Below, in pieces: positions 7,766 through 15,276 of a stretch of 15,694 bases of DNA; positions within the stretch are counted from its first letter, which is position 1, and every line of letters starts with the position of its first letter. Under the pieces are notes generated by a model that saw only the letters and a program-made list of their open reading frames with translations, was not told where the DNA came from and searched no databases. A program made the position numbers and the translations under genes. Source of the stretch: Bacteroidales bacterium (GTDB lineage: Bacteria; Bacteroidota; Bacteroidia; Bacteroidales; UBA932); assembly GCA_017551215.1 (NCBI GenBank), contig JAFZMA010000227.1, positions 1 through 15,694 of the forward strand, written 5' to 3'.

Positions 7766-9100
7766 ATGAAAAAGATTTTATTGATTGCGACGGTATTTCT
7801 GGCCGTTGCCTTTCAGGCCTATGCCGGAGATTACCTTACAAATACTAACCAGAGTATCAGATTTCTCAGAAACCCATCTCGCACGGGAGCTATTGGCATA
7901 GACGGAGTGTATTACAATCCGGCGGGAGTTTCTTTCCTTAAGGAAGGGTGGCTTTTCCAGTTCAACTGGCAGAGTCCTCACCAGAAGAGAAACGTATATT
8001 CCAATTACGGCCCGCTTTATGGGGCTAACTATCTGAATCCAGGCATCGCCGAGGCTGACGGTTCTTTCAGCCGCAAGTTCACAGGCAGGGTGGATGTTCC
8101 TATCCAGCCATCCCTGTTTGCTGTGTACAATACAGGAGACTGGTCTTTCCAGTTCGGTTTCGGAATCCTTGGCGGAGGCGGAGAGTGCAAGTTCAAGGAA
8201 GGAATCGGATCCTTTGAAGCCCTTGTGGGCCAGATAGGTATGCAGAAAATGGGTGCGGCCTTCGGAGGGTACAGCCTAAACCAGCATGTAGAGGGAAAGT
8301 CTTTCTATTACGGGGTAACAATGGCGGCAGCCCGCAAAATCGGCGACAAGTTGAGCGTCAGTCTGGGACTGAGAGGAATCTTTGCTTCCAACCATTTCAA
8401 GGGAGGAGTTGACGACATTACTTTCCGTACCATACGCGGAGATATCATCAATGCAGACAACAACTATGTCCTTGACTGCAGGCAGAGCGGATTCGGCATT
8501 TCTCCTATAATCGGATTGGATTTCCGTCCAAACCAGTATTTGAATCTGGCTCTGCGATATGAGTTCAGGACGCATCTGGAAGTGGAAAGCAAGGCCAAGA
8601 ACAATGATGCCTTTAACACACTGGCAGCCGGTCAGCCTGTTTTCTCCAAATACCTTGACAAGGCCAAGCACAATGCCGATATGCCTTCCATGCTGGCTTT
8701 CGGAGCTGAGGTCAGTCCTCTTCCTTACCTGAGGATAGATGCCGGATACAACCATTATTTCGACCTTGATACAAAGCAGTGGAACACAGATCTGCTCAAG
8801 GATACCGATGAATTGACTTTCGGAGTTGAATTCGATGTCACAAAGCGCATAGAGGTTAGTGCCGGCATCCAGCAAACCATGTATCACCAGAAGGAAGACA
8901 ATTATTCAGACATGAATTTCAACCTTGACTGCACGTCTTACGGATTTGGAGTAGGGGTGAAGGTGTCGGATAATGTTACCCTTAACGCATCTTACTTCAC
9001 TTCTAGATATAAGGACCATACCAAGAAGCAGACTACCGGATACTCTATCTACAGTCGCACCAATACTGTTTTTGGTATTGGAGTTGATTTCAGTTTTTAG
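7766..9100 (+). CDS. FadL/OmpP1-type outer-membrane protein
   Basis: The product has 444 residues with a signal peptide ending AYA (1-20). The mature N-terminus carries the FadL-family hallmark NPAG (residues 51-54, in GVYYNPAGVSFL), after a short region that would form the hatch. The rest is long amphipathic strands with Gly and aromatic girdles, and the chain ends in Phe (GIGVDFSF), as expected for an outer-membrane barrel. FadL homologues let hydrophobic molecules such as long-chain fatty acids or aromatics into the cell; the substrate cannot be read from the sequence. The gene follows the CsgG/FlgT-like gene after 17 bases and is probably co-transcribed with it. The downstream gap holds no clear terminator hairpin. 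Confidence 0.83.
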   Translation: MKKILLIATVFLAVAFQAYAGDYLTNTNQSIRFLRNPSRTGAIGIDGVYYNPAGVSFLKEGWLFQFNWQSPHQKRNVYSNYGPLYGANYLNPGIAEADGSFSRKFTGRVDVPIQPSLFAVYNTGDWSFQFGFGILGGGGECKFKEGIGSFEALVGQIGMQKMGAAFGGYSLNQHVEGKSFYYGVTMAAARKIGDKLSVSLGLRGIFASNHFKGGVDDITFRTIRGDIINADNNYVLDCRQSGFGISPIIGLDFRPNQYLNLALRYEFRTHLEVESKAKNNDAFNTLAAGQPVFSKYLDKAKHNADMPSMLAFGAEVSPLPYLRIDAGYNHYFDLDTKQWNTDLLKDTDELTFGVEFDVTKRIEVSAGIQQTMYHQKEDNYSDMNFNLDCTSYGFGVGVKVSDNVTLNASYFTSRYKDHTKKQTTGYSIYSRTNTVFGIGVDFSF

Positions 9101-9144
9101 ACAAAAAGTTTAGCCGCTCTATAGTTTCTGTGGGCAGAAAAGAT

Positions 9145-9152
9145 TATCTTTG
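9145..9152 (+). promoter_or_regulatory. Probable -7 promoter element ahead of dcuB
   Basis: The 73-base gap before dcuB contains TATCTTTG, identical to the -7 box used at 6794. No good TTTG is found about 20 bases upstream (the nearest is TTTC at 9125-9128, too close), so it may need an activator. The box lies inside a 13-base perfect dyad, AAAGAT-T-ATCTTT (9139-9151). Confidence 0.45.
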
Positions 9153-9173
9153 AGGTAACATATAATTTGCGAT

Positions 9174-10559
9174 ATGAGTACCATAATGATAATCGAACTG
9201 CTCATAGTGCTTGCGGCACTTTATGTCGGTTCCCGTTATGGCAGCCTTGCCTTGGGCGCAATCTCCGGAATAGGCCTTGCCATCCTGGTTTTCGGCTTCG
9301 GGATGAAGCCCGGAACTCCACCCACAGACGTAATTTACATAATCATCGCGGCAGTTACCTGCGCCGGAACGCTTCAGGCTTCCGGGGGTATGGACTGGAT
9401 GATCCAGATTGCGGAGAAAATGCTCAGGAAGCATCCTGGCAACATCACGTTCCTGGCTCCAATAACCACTTTCTTTCTCACTGTTCTGGTGGGGACGGGC
9501 CACGTGGTATATACCCTGATGCCTATCATCTGCGATATTGCCCTTAAGAAAAATATCCGTCCGGAAAGGCCTTGCGGAGTTGCTTCCATTGCCTCCCAGG
9601 TGGGTATAACCTGCTCACCGATAGCTGCAGCCGTGGTTGCGTTCGTGACAATTTCCAATGCCAACGGTTTTATGGTTTCCATCCCTCAGGTGCTGATGAT
9701 TACAATTCCGGCCTGCCTTTGCGGCCTTATCTGCGCTTCCCTTTATTCCTATCGCAGAGGAAAAGACCTTGACAAAGACCCTGAGTTCCAGAAAAGAAAA
9801 TCTGATCCCGAGACCTACAAATACATGTACGGCAACAGTGCCACCACTCTTGACAAAAAGATAAGCAAGAGCGCCAAGGCTTCCGTATATGTGTTCCTTG
9901 GGGCTTTGCTGGTAATAGTGTTCTTTGCTTTCTGCCAGATGATTCACGTGGACAAGAACGGGGAGAGCATTACACTTGCCCAGCACATGGGAATACCAAA
10001 GATGAACATAATCATCCAGATTATTATGCTGACAGCAGCTGCCGCCAACATAATGTTCTGCCGTGCCGAACCTAAGAAAGCTGTGGGTGGAGCAGTTTGG
10101 CAGAGCGGAATGGTTGCTGTTGTGGCTATCTATGGAATTGCTTGGCTGGCAGATACTTATTTTAGCAACTATCTGGACCAGATGAAGCTAATGCTGGCAG
10201 ACCTTGTATCAAACTATCCGTGGTCTATCGCTTTCGTTTTCTTCCTTGTGAGCGTGCTCATCAATTCCCAGGGGGCAGTGGTTGTGGCCATGCTTCCTCT
10301 GGCATATGAGCTTGGTATTGCGGGTCCTGTGCTTCTGGGTATTCTTCCTAGCGTTTACGGATACTTCTTCATTCCAAACTACCCGTCGGATATCGCAACT
10401 GTCAATTTCGACCGTAGCGGCACTACCGTTATAGGAAAGTACCTGCTGAATCACAGCTTTATGATTCCTGGCCTGATTTCCGTATCCGTTTCAACGATAA
10501 TAGGCTATCTGCTAACCTCTACGGTGTTTGCCGGGTATTTTGCAAGTTACATTCAATAA
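9174..10559 (+). CDS. dcuB: Anaerobic C4-dicarboxylate antiporter, DcuB type
   Basis: This is an inner-membrane carrier of the Dcu family, which under anaerobiosis exchanges fumarate, malate or aspartate for succinate. The product has 461 residues (E. coli DcuB has 446) with about ten to twelve hydrophobic helices across its length. Motifs shared with DcuB rather than DcuA are plain: LQASGG near residue 70, GTGHVVYT near 105, NIRPERP near 125, the cytoplasmic loop RGKDLDKDPEFQKR near 200, and FDRSGTT followed by NHSF near the C-terminus. A start at the ATG 12 bases downstream is possible, but the chosen one fits the E. coli N-terminus within two residues. It heads a tight group: the next gene begins 8 bases after its stop. 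The -7 box at 9145 is its likely promoter. Exact substrate preference is not shown. Confidence 0.93.
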   Translation: MSTIMIIELLIVLAALYVGSRYGSLALGAISGIGLAILVFGFGMKPGTPPTDVIYIIIAAVTCAGTLQASGGMDWMIQIAEKMLRKHPGNITFLAPITTFFLTVLVGTGHVVYTLMPIICDIALKKNIRPERPCGVASIASQVGITCSPIAAAVVAFVTISNANGFMVSIPQVLMITIPACLCGLICASLYSYRRGKDLDKDPEFQKRKSDPETYKYMYGNSATTLDKKISKSAKASVYVFLGALLVIVFFAFCQMIHVDKNGESITLAQHMGIPKMNIIIQIIMLTAAAANIMFCRAEPKKAVGGAVWQSGMVAVVAIYGIAWLADTYFSNYLDQMKLMLADLVSNYPWSIAFVFFLVSVLINSQGAVVVAMLPLAYELGIAGPVLLGILPSVYGYFFIPNYPSDIATVNFDRSGTTVIGKYLLNHSFMIPGLISVSVSTIIGYLLTSTVFAGYFASYIQ

Positions 10560-10567
10560 GACATTAT

Positions 10568-11287
10568 ATGCGCAGAATTTTCCTTGTTTTTTCCGCCCTT
10601 TTGGCACTGTCTGTATTCCAGACTGCAGAGCTGTCAGCTCAGGCAAAGGTAATAGCCCATCGGGGGCACTGGAATGTAAATGAAACTGGAAATGGTAATA
10701 CTCAGACACCTCAAAACTCCCTTGCTTCATACAAGGCTGCGGATGAGATAGGGGCCTGGGGTTCAGAGTTTGACGTGAATCTGACATCAGACGGCGGGCT
10801 GGTGGTATGCCACGGTCCAAAGATTGTTTCCCTGGCAGACGTTCAGAAAGAGACCTTCGCAACTGTAAGGAACGAGCGTCTTTCTAACGGAGAGGCGGTT
10901 CCTTCTCTTGACGATTATCTGTCGCTGATTAAAAAAAGCAAGATCCGCCCTATACTTGAGATAAAGGAGGATAATCGAGATAAGAGTTCATATCTTCCTG
11001 CTTTTGAGAAAGTTGCGGTGGCCCTTAAAAAGCACCGCATAGACATGTCCAATATCACGATTATCTCATTTAGCCTGGAAGTGTGCAAGGCTGCAGCCAA
11101 GAAGTATCCTGGCACAATGGTTCAGTATCTGGGAGGAGAGAAATCTCCGGAGGAGCTTAATGCCCTTGGCATCAAGGGATTGGATTATCACTTTTCGGTT
11201 TTGACAAACATCCGGACTGGGTGGAGAAAGCTCATGCTCTTGGAATGGAGGTCAATGTCTGGACAGTGGACAAGAAGCGGGACATGA
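10568..11287 (+). CDS. Secreted glycerophosphodiester phosphodiesterase domain; 5' part of a frameshifted fusion gene
   Basis: This frame encodes a signal peptide (1-24, ending LSA) and most of a GDPD/GlpQ-like phosphodiesterase barrel, which hydrolyses glycerophosphodiesters to glycerol-3-phosphate and an alcohol. Expected active-site residues are present: His31-Arg32 in AHRGHW, Glu67 and Asp69 in SEFDV, His82 in VVCHG, and Glu131 in ILEIKE. The loop that is usually PENT reads PQNS. Up to Val211 (base 11200) the frame is GDPD-like. After that it reads unrelated residues and ends at 11287. The missing end of the GDPD barrel (FDKHPDWVEKAHALG, then ITTNYP) continues in the overlapping -1 frame and runs directly into a PIG-L deacetylase domain. 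So the product of this frame alone is a truncated barrel. It lies 8 bases after dcuB. Confidence 0.8.
   Translation: MRRIFLVFSALLALSVFQTAELSAQAKVIAHRGHWNVNETGNGNTQTPQNSLASYKAADEIGAWGSEFDVNLTSDGGLVVCHGPKIVSLADVQKETFATVRNERLSNGEAVPSLDDYLSLIKKSKIRPILEIKEDNRDKSSYLPAFEKVAVALKKHRIDMSNITIISFSLEVCKAAAKKYPGTMVQYLGGEKSPEELNALGIKGLDYHFSVLTNIRTGWRKLMLLEWRSMSGQWTRSGT
11199..11202 (+). other. One-base frameshift inside the GDPD/PIG-L fusion gene
   Basis: The GDPD reading frame is correct through the codons for YHFSV. At a run of four T bases it must step back by one base to read FDK and HPDWV, the continuation of the barrel. Adding one T here makes a single 483-residue frame from 10568 to 12018. No canonical X-XXY-YYZ slippery heptamer is present in the right phase. 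A recent deletion or a sequencing or assembly error is therefore likelier than programmed shifting. Confidence 0.75.
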
Positions 11288-12018
11288 AGCGTATGCTGGC
11301 TCTTGGAGTGGACCAGATAACAACAAATTACCCGGTTCTGGCACAGCAGATTATAGATGGTACACTGCCAAAGAAAGTTCTTGTGATCGGAGCCCATCCG
11401 GATGATCCGGAGACCGGTTGCGGGGGAACCATGATTCTGATGAAAAAGGCGGGATATGATGTTACGTGCGTATATCTTACTAGGGGAGAGGCCGGTATAC
11501 AGGGAAAGAGCCATGAGGAGGCTGCAAGAATAAGGACAGAAGAAGTAAATAACGCCTGCAAGGTGACAGGAGCCAAGCATATATTCCTGTCTCAGATAGA
11601 CGGCCAGACGGAGGTAAACAAGGCCCGATATGACGAGATGTTCAAGCTCATCCAGGATGAGGATCCCGACATTGTGCTGACTCATTGGCCAATAGACGGG
11701 CACCGGGATCACCGCGTATGCTCCGTTCTAGTCTACGACACGTGGAGGAGAAGCGGCAGAAGCTTTGACCTTTACTATTTCGAGGTTATGACCGGTACAC
11801 AGACTCAGAATTTCCAACCGACTGATTATGTGGATATTTCTTCTGTCGTAGAAGAAAAGCACAAGGCCTGCTGGTGTCATGTTAGCCAGGATATGCCGCC
11901 GCTTTTCGAGGGTTGGCATACTCCTATGGAAGTCTTCCGCGGCATCGAAAACCGCTGTAAGGCCGCCGAGGCATTTGTACGCCAGAGCAATGGCAACCGT
12001 ATTTTTGACAACAAATAA
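11221..12018 (+). CDS. PIG-L/LmbE-family deacetylase domain with the end of the GDPD barrel; 3' part of a frameshifted fusion gene
   Basis: The first 45 or so residues of this frame complete the GDPD barrel (EVNVWTVD, ITTNYPVLAQQI). Immediately after comes a zinc-dependent PIG-L/LmbE deacetylase, which removes acetyl from N-acetylglucosamine-type substrates. Its signatures are VIGAHPDDPETGCGG and DGHRDHR. By analogy with MshB, His59, Asp62 and His164 of this frame (277, 280 and 382 in the restored fusion) would hold zinc, and Asp61 would be the base. The frame opens at GTG 11221, but nothing upstream looks like a start and there is no signal peptide. It is therefore best read as the second half of the gene that begins at 10568. 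creD follows after 12 bases. As a separate protein it would lack an export signal. The enzyme family is clear; the substrate is unknown. Confidence 0.82.
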   Translation: MEKAHALGMEVNVWTVDKKRDMKRMLALGVDQITTNYPVLAQQIIDGTLPKKVLVIGAHPDDPETGCGGTMILMKKAGYDVTCVYLTRGEAGIQGKSHEEAARIRTEEVNNACKVTGAKHIFLSQIDGQTEVNKARYDEMFKLIQDEDPDIVLTHWPIDGHRDHRVCSVLVYDTWRRSGRSFDLYYFEVMTGTQTQNFQPTDYVDISSVVEEKHKACWCHVSQDMPPLFEGWHTPMEVFRGIENRCKAAEAFVRQSNGNRIFDNK

Positions 12019-12030
12019 AAACTAGTAGAT

Positions 12031-13434
12031 ATGGATAACGAAGGTAAAGACAAGACTTCCCAGATGATTACAAAGTATCTGTTTGCTACTTTGCTGATTC
12101 TGATACTCTGGGGTGTGCTTCAGTTTGTCAAGATGCAGATCAGTGACAGGGAAGATTACATGCAGCAGACACTGGACGAGGTGGGAAACACCTGGTCTAC
12201 AGCCCAGCTACTGGGAGGTCCTGTAATAATGTATGACCGTATTTCTTATGACTCCCTGACAGTCAAGTCTTCTAAAGGCAGGGACTCTCTGGTTCTTAAA
12301 AAGAAAGAAAAGACTTTTGCCATCTATCCTGAGAATATGGATGTCAAGTGCAATGTAGACAACAAAAGCCTTCACCGGGCCATCTATGATGTAAACGTCT
12401 ATAATGCAAATGTCAAATTTTCAGGTAATTATATTATTCCGGACAATTTCTTCGATGGCTCTGTACAGAACATTAAGGTAAGAATGTCCGTCTCAGACCT
12501 GAAGGGGATTTATGAGCAGGTTTATTTTAATCTCGATACTGCAAAGTATCTGCTTGAACCAGATTTCTCCAGTGCAAAAGGAGAAGTAGTTGAAGTAGTA
12601 GAATCAGATGATTTGGAAGATTATATCAATTCTTCTATAGGACGGCATGATAGGGACAACAAGAAAGATAAATCCCCTAAGCTTGGACACGAAAGGTTAA
12701 TTTCTCCAATTGCCATTGTAAAAGGCAGTTCCAGCGTTCCATTCAAGCTTGACCTCGCCATAAAAGGCACCAATTCCCTGAGTTTTTATCCTGTAGGAGA
12801 CGCCACCACTGTAGAGGTTAATTCCAAGTACAAAGACCCGAGTTTCAAGGGTGACTTCCTCCCTATAGACAGAACCGTTACGGAAGATGGTTTTACTGCA
12901 GTCTGGAAAGTCCTTAAGATTAACAGAAACAATCCATATAAAGTGAAGTTCGGAGTTGAGCTGATTCAACCTGTCACCCAGTACCAGAAGTCCGACAGAA
13001 GCACAAAGTATGGTATTTTTATCATAATACTTGTATTCCTGGCCGGTATTGTGGTTGAGCTTATTACAAAGAGAAACATAAATATTCTCCAGTACTCGGT
13101 GATAGGTTTGTCTCTGGTACTGTTCTATCTCCTGCTTTTGTCTTTCTCCGATTTCATCTCGTTCGGATTAGCTTACCTGATAGCGTCAGTCATGACAACG
13201 TTGGCTCTGACGGCATATTTCAGGGGAATTCTCAAGCACAAGTCCGCATACATACTTGGAGGTCTGGTTTTCCTGTTTTTCATGATAAGTCTTGTCATGA
13301 TGCAGATGCAGGTTTACTCCCTGCTTACCGGCTCTCTGATACTCTTTGTAATACTCTGTGTAATAATGTATCTGACAAGAAATATGTCTCCGTCTAAGGA
13401 TGAGTTGGAGAATAGTGCGAAAGTCAATAAATAA
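12031..13434 (+). CDS. creD: CreD-family inner-membrane protein
   Basis: This is an integral membrane protein of the CreD family, linked in enterobacteria to envelope stress and beta-lactam or colicin tolerance; its molecular role is unknown. The product has 467 residues. One N-terminal helix (about 16-33) is followed by the family stretch EVGNTWSTAQLLGGPVIM. A large periplasmic part of about 280 residues comes next, then five helices from about 329 to 450. The C-terminal block QYSVIGLSLVLFYLLLLS matches the E. coli CreD block QYALVGLALALFYLLLLS almost residue for residue. E. coli creD belongs to a creBC regulon, but no sensor kinase or regulator is in this window. Here it is in a tight group with dcuB and the deacetylase fusion gene, and a secreted-protein gene begins 9 bases after its stop. 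Confidence 0.9.
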   Translation: MDNEGKDKTSQMITKYLFATLLILILWGVLQFVKMQISDREDYMQQTLDEVGNTWSTAQLLGGPVIMYDRISYDSLTVKSSKGRDSLVLKKKEKTFAIYPENMDVKCNVDNKSLHRAIYDVNVYNANVKFSGNYIIPDNFFDGSVQNIKVRMSVSDLKGIYEQVYFNLDTAKYLLEPDFSSAKGEVVEVVESDDLEDYINSSIGRHDRDNKKDKSPKLGHERLISPIAIVKGSSSVPFKLDLAIKGTNSLSFYPVGDATTVEVNSKYKDPSFKGDFLPIDRTVTEDGFTAVWKVLKINRNNPYKVKFGVELIQPVTQYQKSDRSTKYGIFIIILVFLAGIVVELITKRNINILQYSVIGLSLVLFYLLLLSFSDFISFGLAYLIASVMTTLALTAYFRGILKHKSAYILGGLVFLFFMISLVMMQMQVYSLLTGSLILFVILCVIMYLTRNMSPSKDELENSAKVNK

Positions 13435-13443
13435 TCAAACGAT

Positions 13444-14274
13444 ATGAAGAAACTCTTGTATTTAATTGCATTTGCGGGATGTGCAGCAATGCTGCTGACT
13501 TTTTGTAAAAACAATGCTCCCAAAACAGAGGGAACAGATCCTGATACAGAGGCGGCGATCAAAGCCGCTGAAGAGGCTGAAGCCAACGGCATAATGGAAC
13601 AGACTCCGTCTGCCTCTTCAGACACTCTTGATGTTATGAACCTTTACGCTACCGCCGATAACCTGACAATTACGCCTCCCGGGCTTATCAGGGAAACTAA
13701 AGATGCCCTCAGCGGAGAGGCGATTGAGATTGATGTTACCAAGGCCTGGAGGAAGCTGAGCATCGTGGTTCCGGGGCAGAAAACATCCGATGTGCCTGAC
13801 ATGAAAGCCATTCTAAAGGCAATCGCAGAGGTTTATCCTATGCGGATGCTGCTGGATTGTTTGAACGGCAATACCAAGGCTACCGTTGTTGAAGATGAAA
13901 CCAATCATTTCATTTCCTATGTAGAGGATTTCTATGAAAATGCGGACTACGTAGATAATTTCCGGCTCAAAGCCTGGCAATTCTTTGCGGATGAAACCTG
14001 GGCCGTAGGCTTTGCATACCACAGGCTATGGGACGGAGACGATGGAATAGGGGTTTATCAGAACCTGATGTTCTGGAAGTATGACCCTAAAACAGACAAG
14101 GTTCTCAGACCGCTTCCAGATACCGATGAGTATTATCTTCCGGTTTATACACCTCAGAGAGGTCTGGTTGTTTTCCATGCAGATAACGACAACATTGACT
14201 TTGACGGTGGCGCCGATCCTAGCCTCTTCTGGAAGTGGACCGGCCACTGGTTTGATTCCTCCGCCAACCATTAA
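13444..14274 (+). CDS. Secreted protein or lipoprotein of unknown function
   Basis: The product has 276 residues. A hydrophobic N-terminus ends in LLTFC, so Cys21 could be lipidated, but Phe before the Cys is unusual. Cys13 (AFAGC) is an alternative with a very short leader. An Ala/Glu/Asp-rich tether (about 24-60) leads to a compact C-terminal domain rich in Trp, Tyr and Asp (LKAWQFFADE, YHRLWDGDDG, SLFWKWTGHWF), which I do not recognise. It is 9 bases downstream of creD and is the last gene before the terminator at 14319, so it ends the dcuB group. The envelope location is likely; no catalytic motif is visible, and the many acidic turns would allow metal or ligand binding only as speculation. 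Confidence 0.78.
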   Translation: MKKLLYLIAFAGCAAMLLTFCKNNAPKTEGTDPDTEAAIKAAEEAEANGIMEQTPSASSDTLDVMNLYATADNLTITPPGLIRETKDALSGEAIEIDVTKAWRKLSIVVPGQKTSDVPDMKAILKAIAEVYPMRMLLDCLNGNTKATVVEDETNHFISYVEDFYENADYVDNFRLKAWQFFADETWAVGFAYHRLWDGDDGIGVYQNLMFWKYDPKTDKVLRPLPDTDEYYLPVYTPQRGLVVFHADNDNIDFDGGADPSLFWKWTGHWFDSSANH

Positions 14275-14318
14275 CTGGCATTCTGCAGGCTAATAGTCTG
14301 ACAGATAGCGTATTAAAG

Positions 14319-14353
14319 AAACATACCCCTGGCTTTAAGCTGGGGGTATGTTT
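14319..14353. terminator. Bidirectional hairpin terminator between convergent operons
   Basis: An 11-base perfect stem, AAACATACCCC (14319-14329) with GGGGTATGTTT (14343-14353), encloses a 13-base loop. It lies 45 bases after the stop of the 13444 gene and 39 bases after the stop of hbd on the other strand. The U-run is weak on the plus strand (TTT in the stem) and better on the minus strand (TTTCTTT). Confidence 0.75.
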
Positions 14354-14361
14354 GCGTAATG

Positions 14362-14380
14362 AACTGACTGTATGTCAGTT
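14362..14380. terminator. Second small hairpin just downstream of hbd
   Basis: A 7-base perfect inverted repeat, AACTGAC-TGTAT-GTCAGTT, starts 12 bases beyond the hbd stop on the minus strand. It has no strong U-run. It may help hbd transcription stop, or protect the mRNA end, together with the larger stem next to it. Confidence 0.4.
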
Positions 14381-14391
14381 ATCTTGCAGGA

Positions 14392-15237
14392 CTACTTACT
14401 ATAATCATAAAATCCTTTGCCGGTCTTGCGGCCGAGGAGGCCTGCGCGTACCATCTTCCTGAGAAGAGGATGTGGACGGTACTTGCTGTCTCCGAACTCG
14501 TTGTAGAGAACTTCCATGATAGCAAGGCAAACATCCAGGCCGATGAGGTCTCCTAGTGCCAGAGGACCCATTGGATGGTTTGCGCCCATCATCATTGCGG
14601 CGTCTATTTCCTCCTTGGTGGCAATGCCGTCTGCCAGGATTCCAACTCCCTCGTTTACAAGAGGAATCAGGATTCTGTTTACTACAAAGCCAGGAGCCTC
14701 GTTAACGGAAACAGGGCTCTTGCCGATAGCCTTTGCTATCTCCACAACCTTGTCGTGTACCTCAGGAGAAGTGAGCTGACCCTTGATAACCTCTACCAGT
14801 TTCATCAGTGGAACCGGGTTGAAGAAGTGCATTCCAATCACGTTTTGAGGGCGGGATGTAAATGCTGCTATAGCTGTAATACTCAGCGATGATGTATTGG
14901 AAGCCAATATGGCTTCAGGCTTGCAGACCTTATCCAGAGTCTCCCAGATTTCTTTCTTTACAGCCATATCCTCGGCTACGACCTCTATTACGAGGTCTGC
15001 GTCCTTGAGGTCCTCATAATTGTAGGTGTCCTTGATTCTGGCGATAATCTCGTCTTTTACACTTGCCTCCATCTTTCCCTTCTCAACACTTCTGTTGAGG
15101 AATTTCTCGATGGCTTTGTGTGCTCTTGCAAGAGATGCCTCGCTGCGTCCCTTGAGGAGAACGTCGTGGCCGGCGGTAGCGAATGCCTGTGCTATGCCAT
15201 GACCCATTGTTCCGTTTCCAACAACTGCAACTAACAT
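14392..15237 (-). CDS. hbd: 3-hydroxybutyryl-CoA (3-hydroxyacyl-CoA) dehydrogenase
   Basis: This cytoplasmic enzyme interconverts acetoacetyl-CoA and 3-hydroxybutyryl-CoA. The product has 281 residues, the normal length for Hbd. The Rossmann loop [10 protein letters not shown] is at residues 7-16, the Ser loop SNTSSLSIT at 113-121, and the catalytic pair is His137 (GMHFFNP) and Glu149 (KLVEV), with Asn187 in PGFVVNR. The C-terminal domain carries GANHPMGPL and ends GKGFYDYSK, as in clostridial Hbd. The end of the second strand reads LLKGRSE, where NAD-dependent relatives have an Asp (LRDIKD). Gly30 and Arg31 here suggest that NADP(H) may be preferred. The gene follows the enoyl-CoA hydratase gene after 39 bases on the same strand, a typical crt-hbd arrangement. 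Confidence 0.95.
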   Translation of the reverse strand: MLVAVVGNGTMGHGIAQAFATAGHDVLLKGRSEASLARAHKAIEKFLNRSVEKGKMEASVKDEIIARIKDTYNYEDLKDADLVIEVVAEDMAVKKEIWETLDKVCKPEAILASNTSSLSITAIAAFTSRPQNVIGMHFFNPVPLMKLVEVIKGQLTSPEVHDKVVEIAKAIGKSPVSVNEAPGFVVNRILIPLVNEGVGILADGIATKEEIDAAMMMGANHPMGPLALGDLIGLDVCLAIMEVLYNEFGDSKYRPHPLLRKMVRAGLLGRKTGKGFYDYSK

Positions 15238-15276
15238 TGTACTAAAGTTTTAAATTGTTAATGGTTATAATGTGTG

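Noticed and set aside
8276..8887. A 203-residue open frame antisense to the FadL-type gene
   Set aside because: It follows the codon pattern of the opposite strand, has no recognisable domain or signal peptide, and lies wholly within a well supported gene.
10512..10862. Antisense open frame over the dcuB/GDPD junction
   Set aside because: Composition is shadow-like with no family motif, and it overlaps the signal-peptide region of the GDPD gene.
11191..11203. Programmed -1 ribosomal frameshift
   Set aside because: There is no slippery heptamer in phase and no evident downstream stem or pseudoknot. Mutation or sequence error explains it more simply.
11221..11223. GTG as the true start of a free-standing PIG-L deacetylase
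   Set aside because: The first 45 residues are plainly the end of the GDPD barrel, and no export signal would be present.
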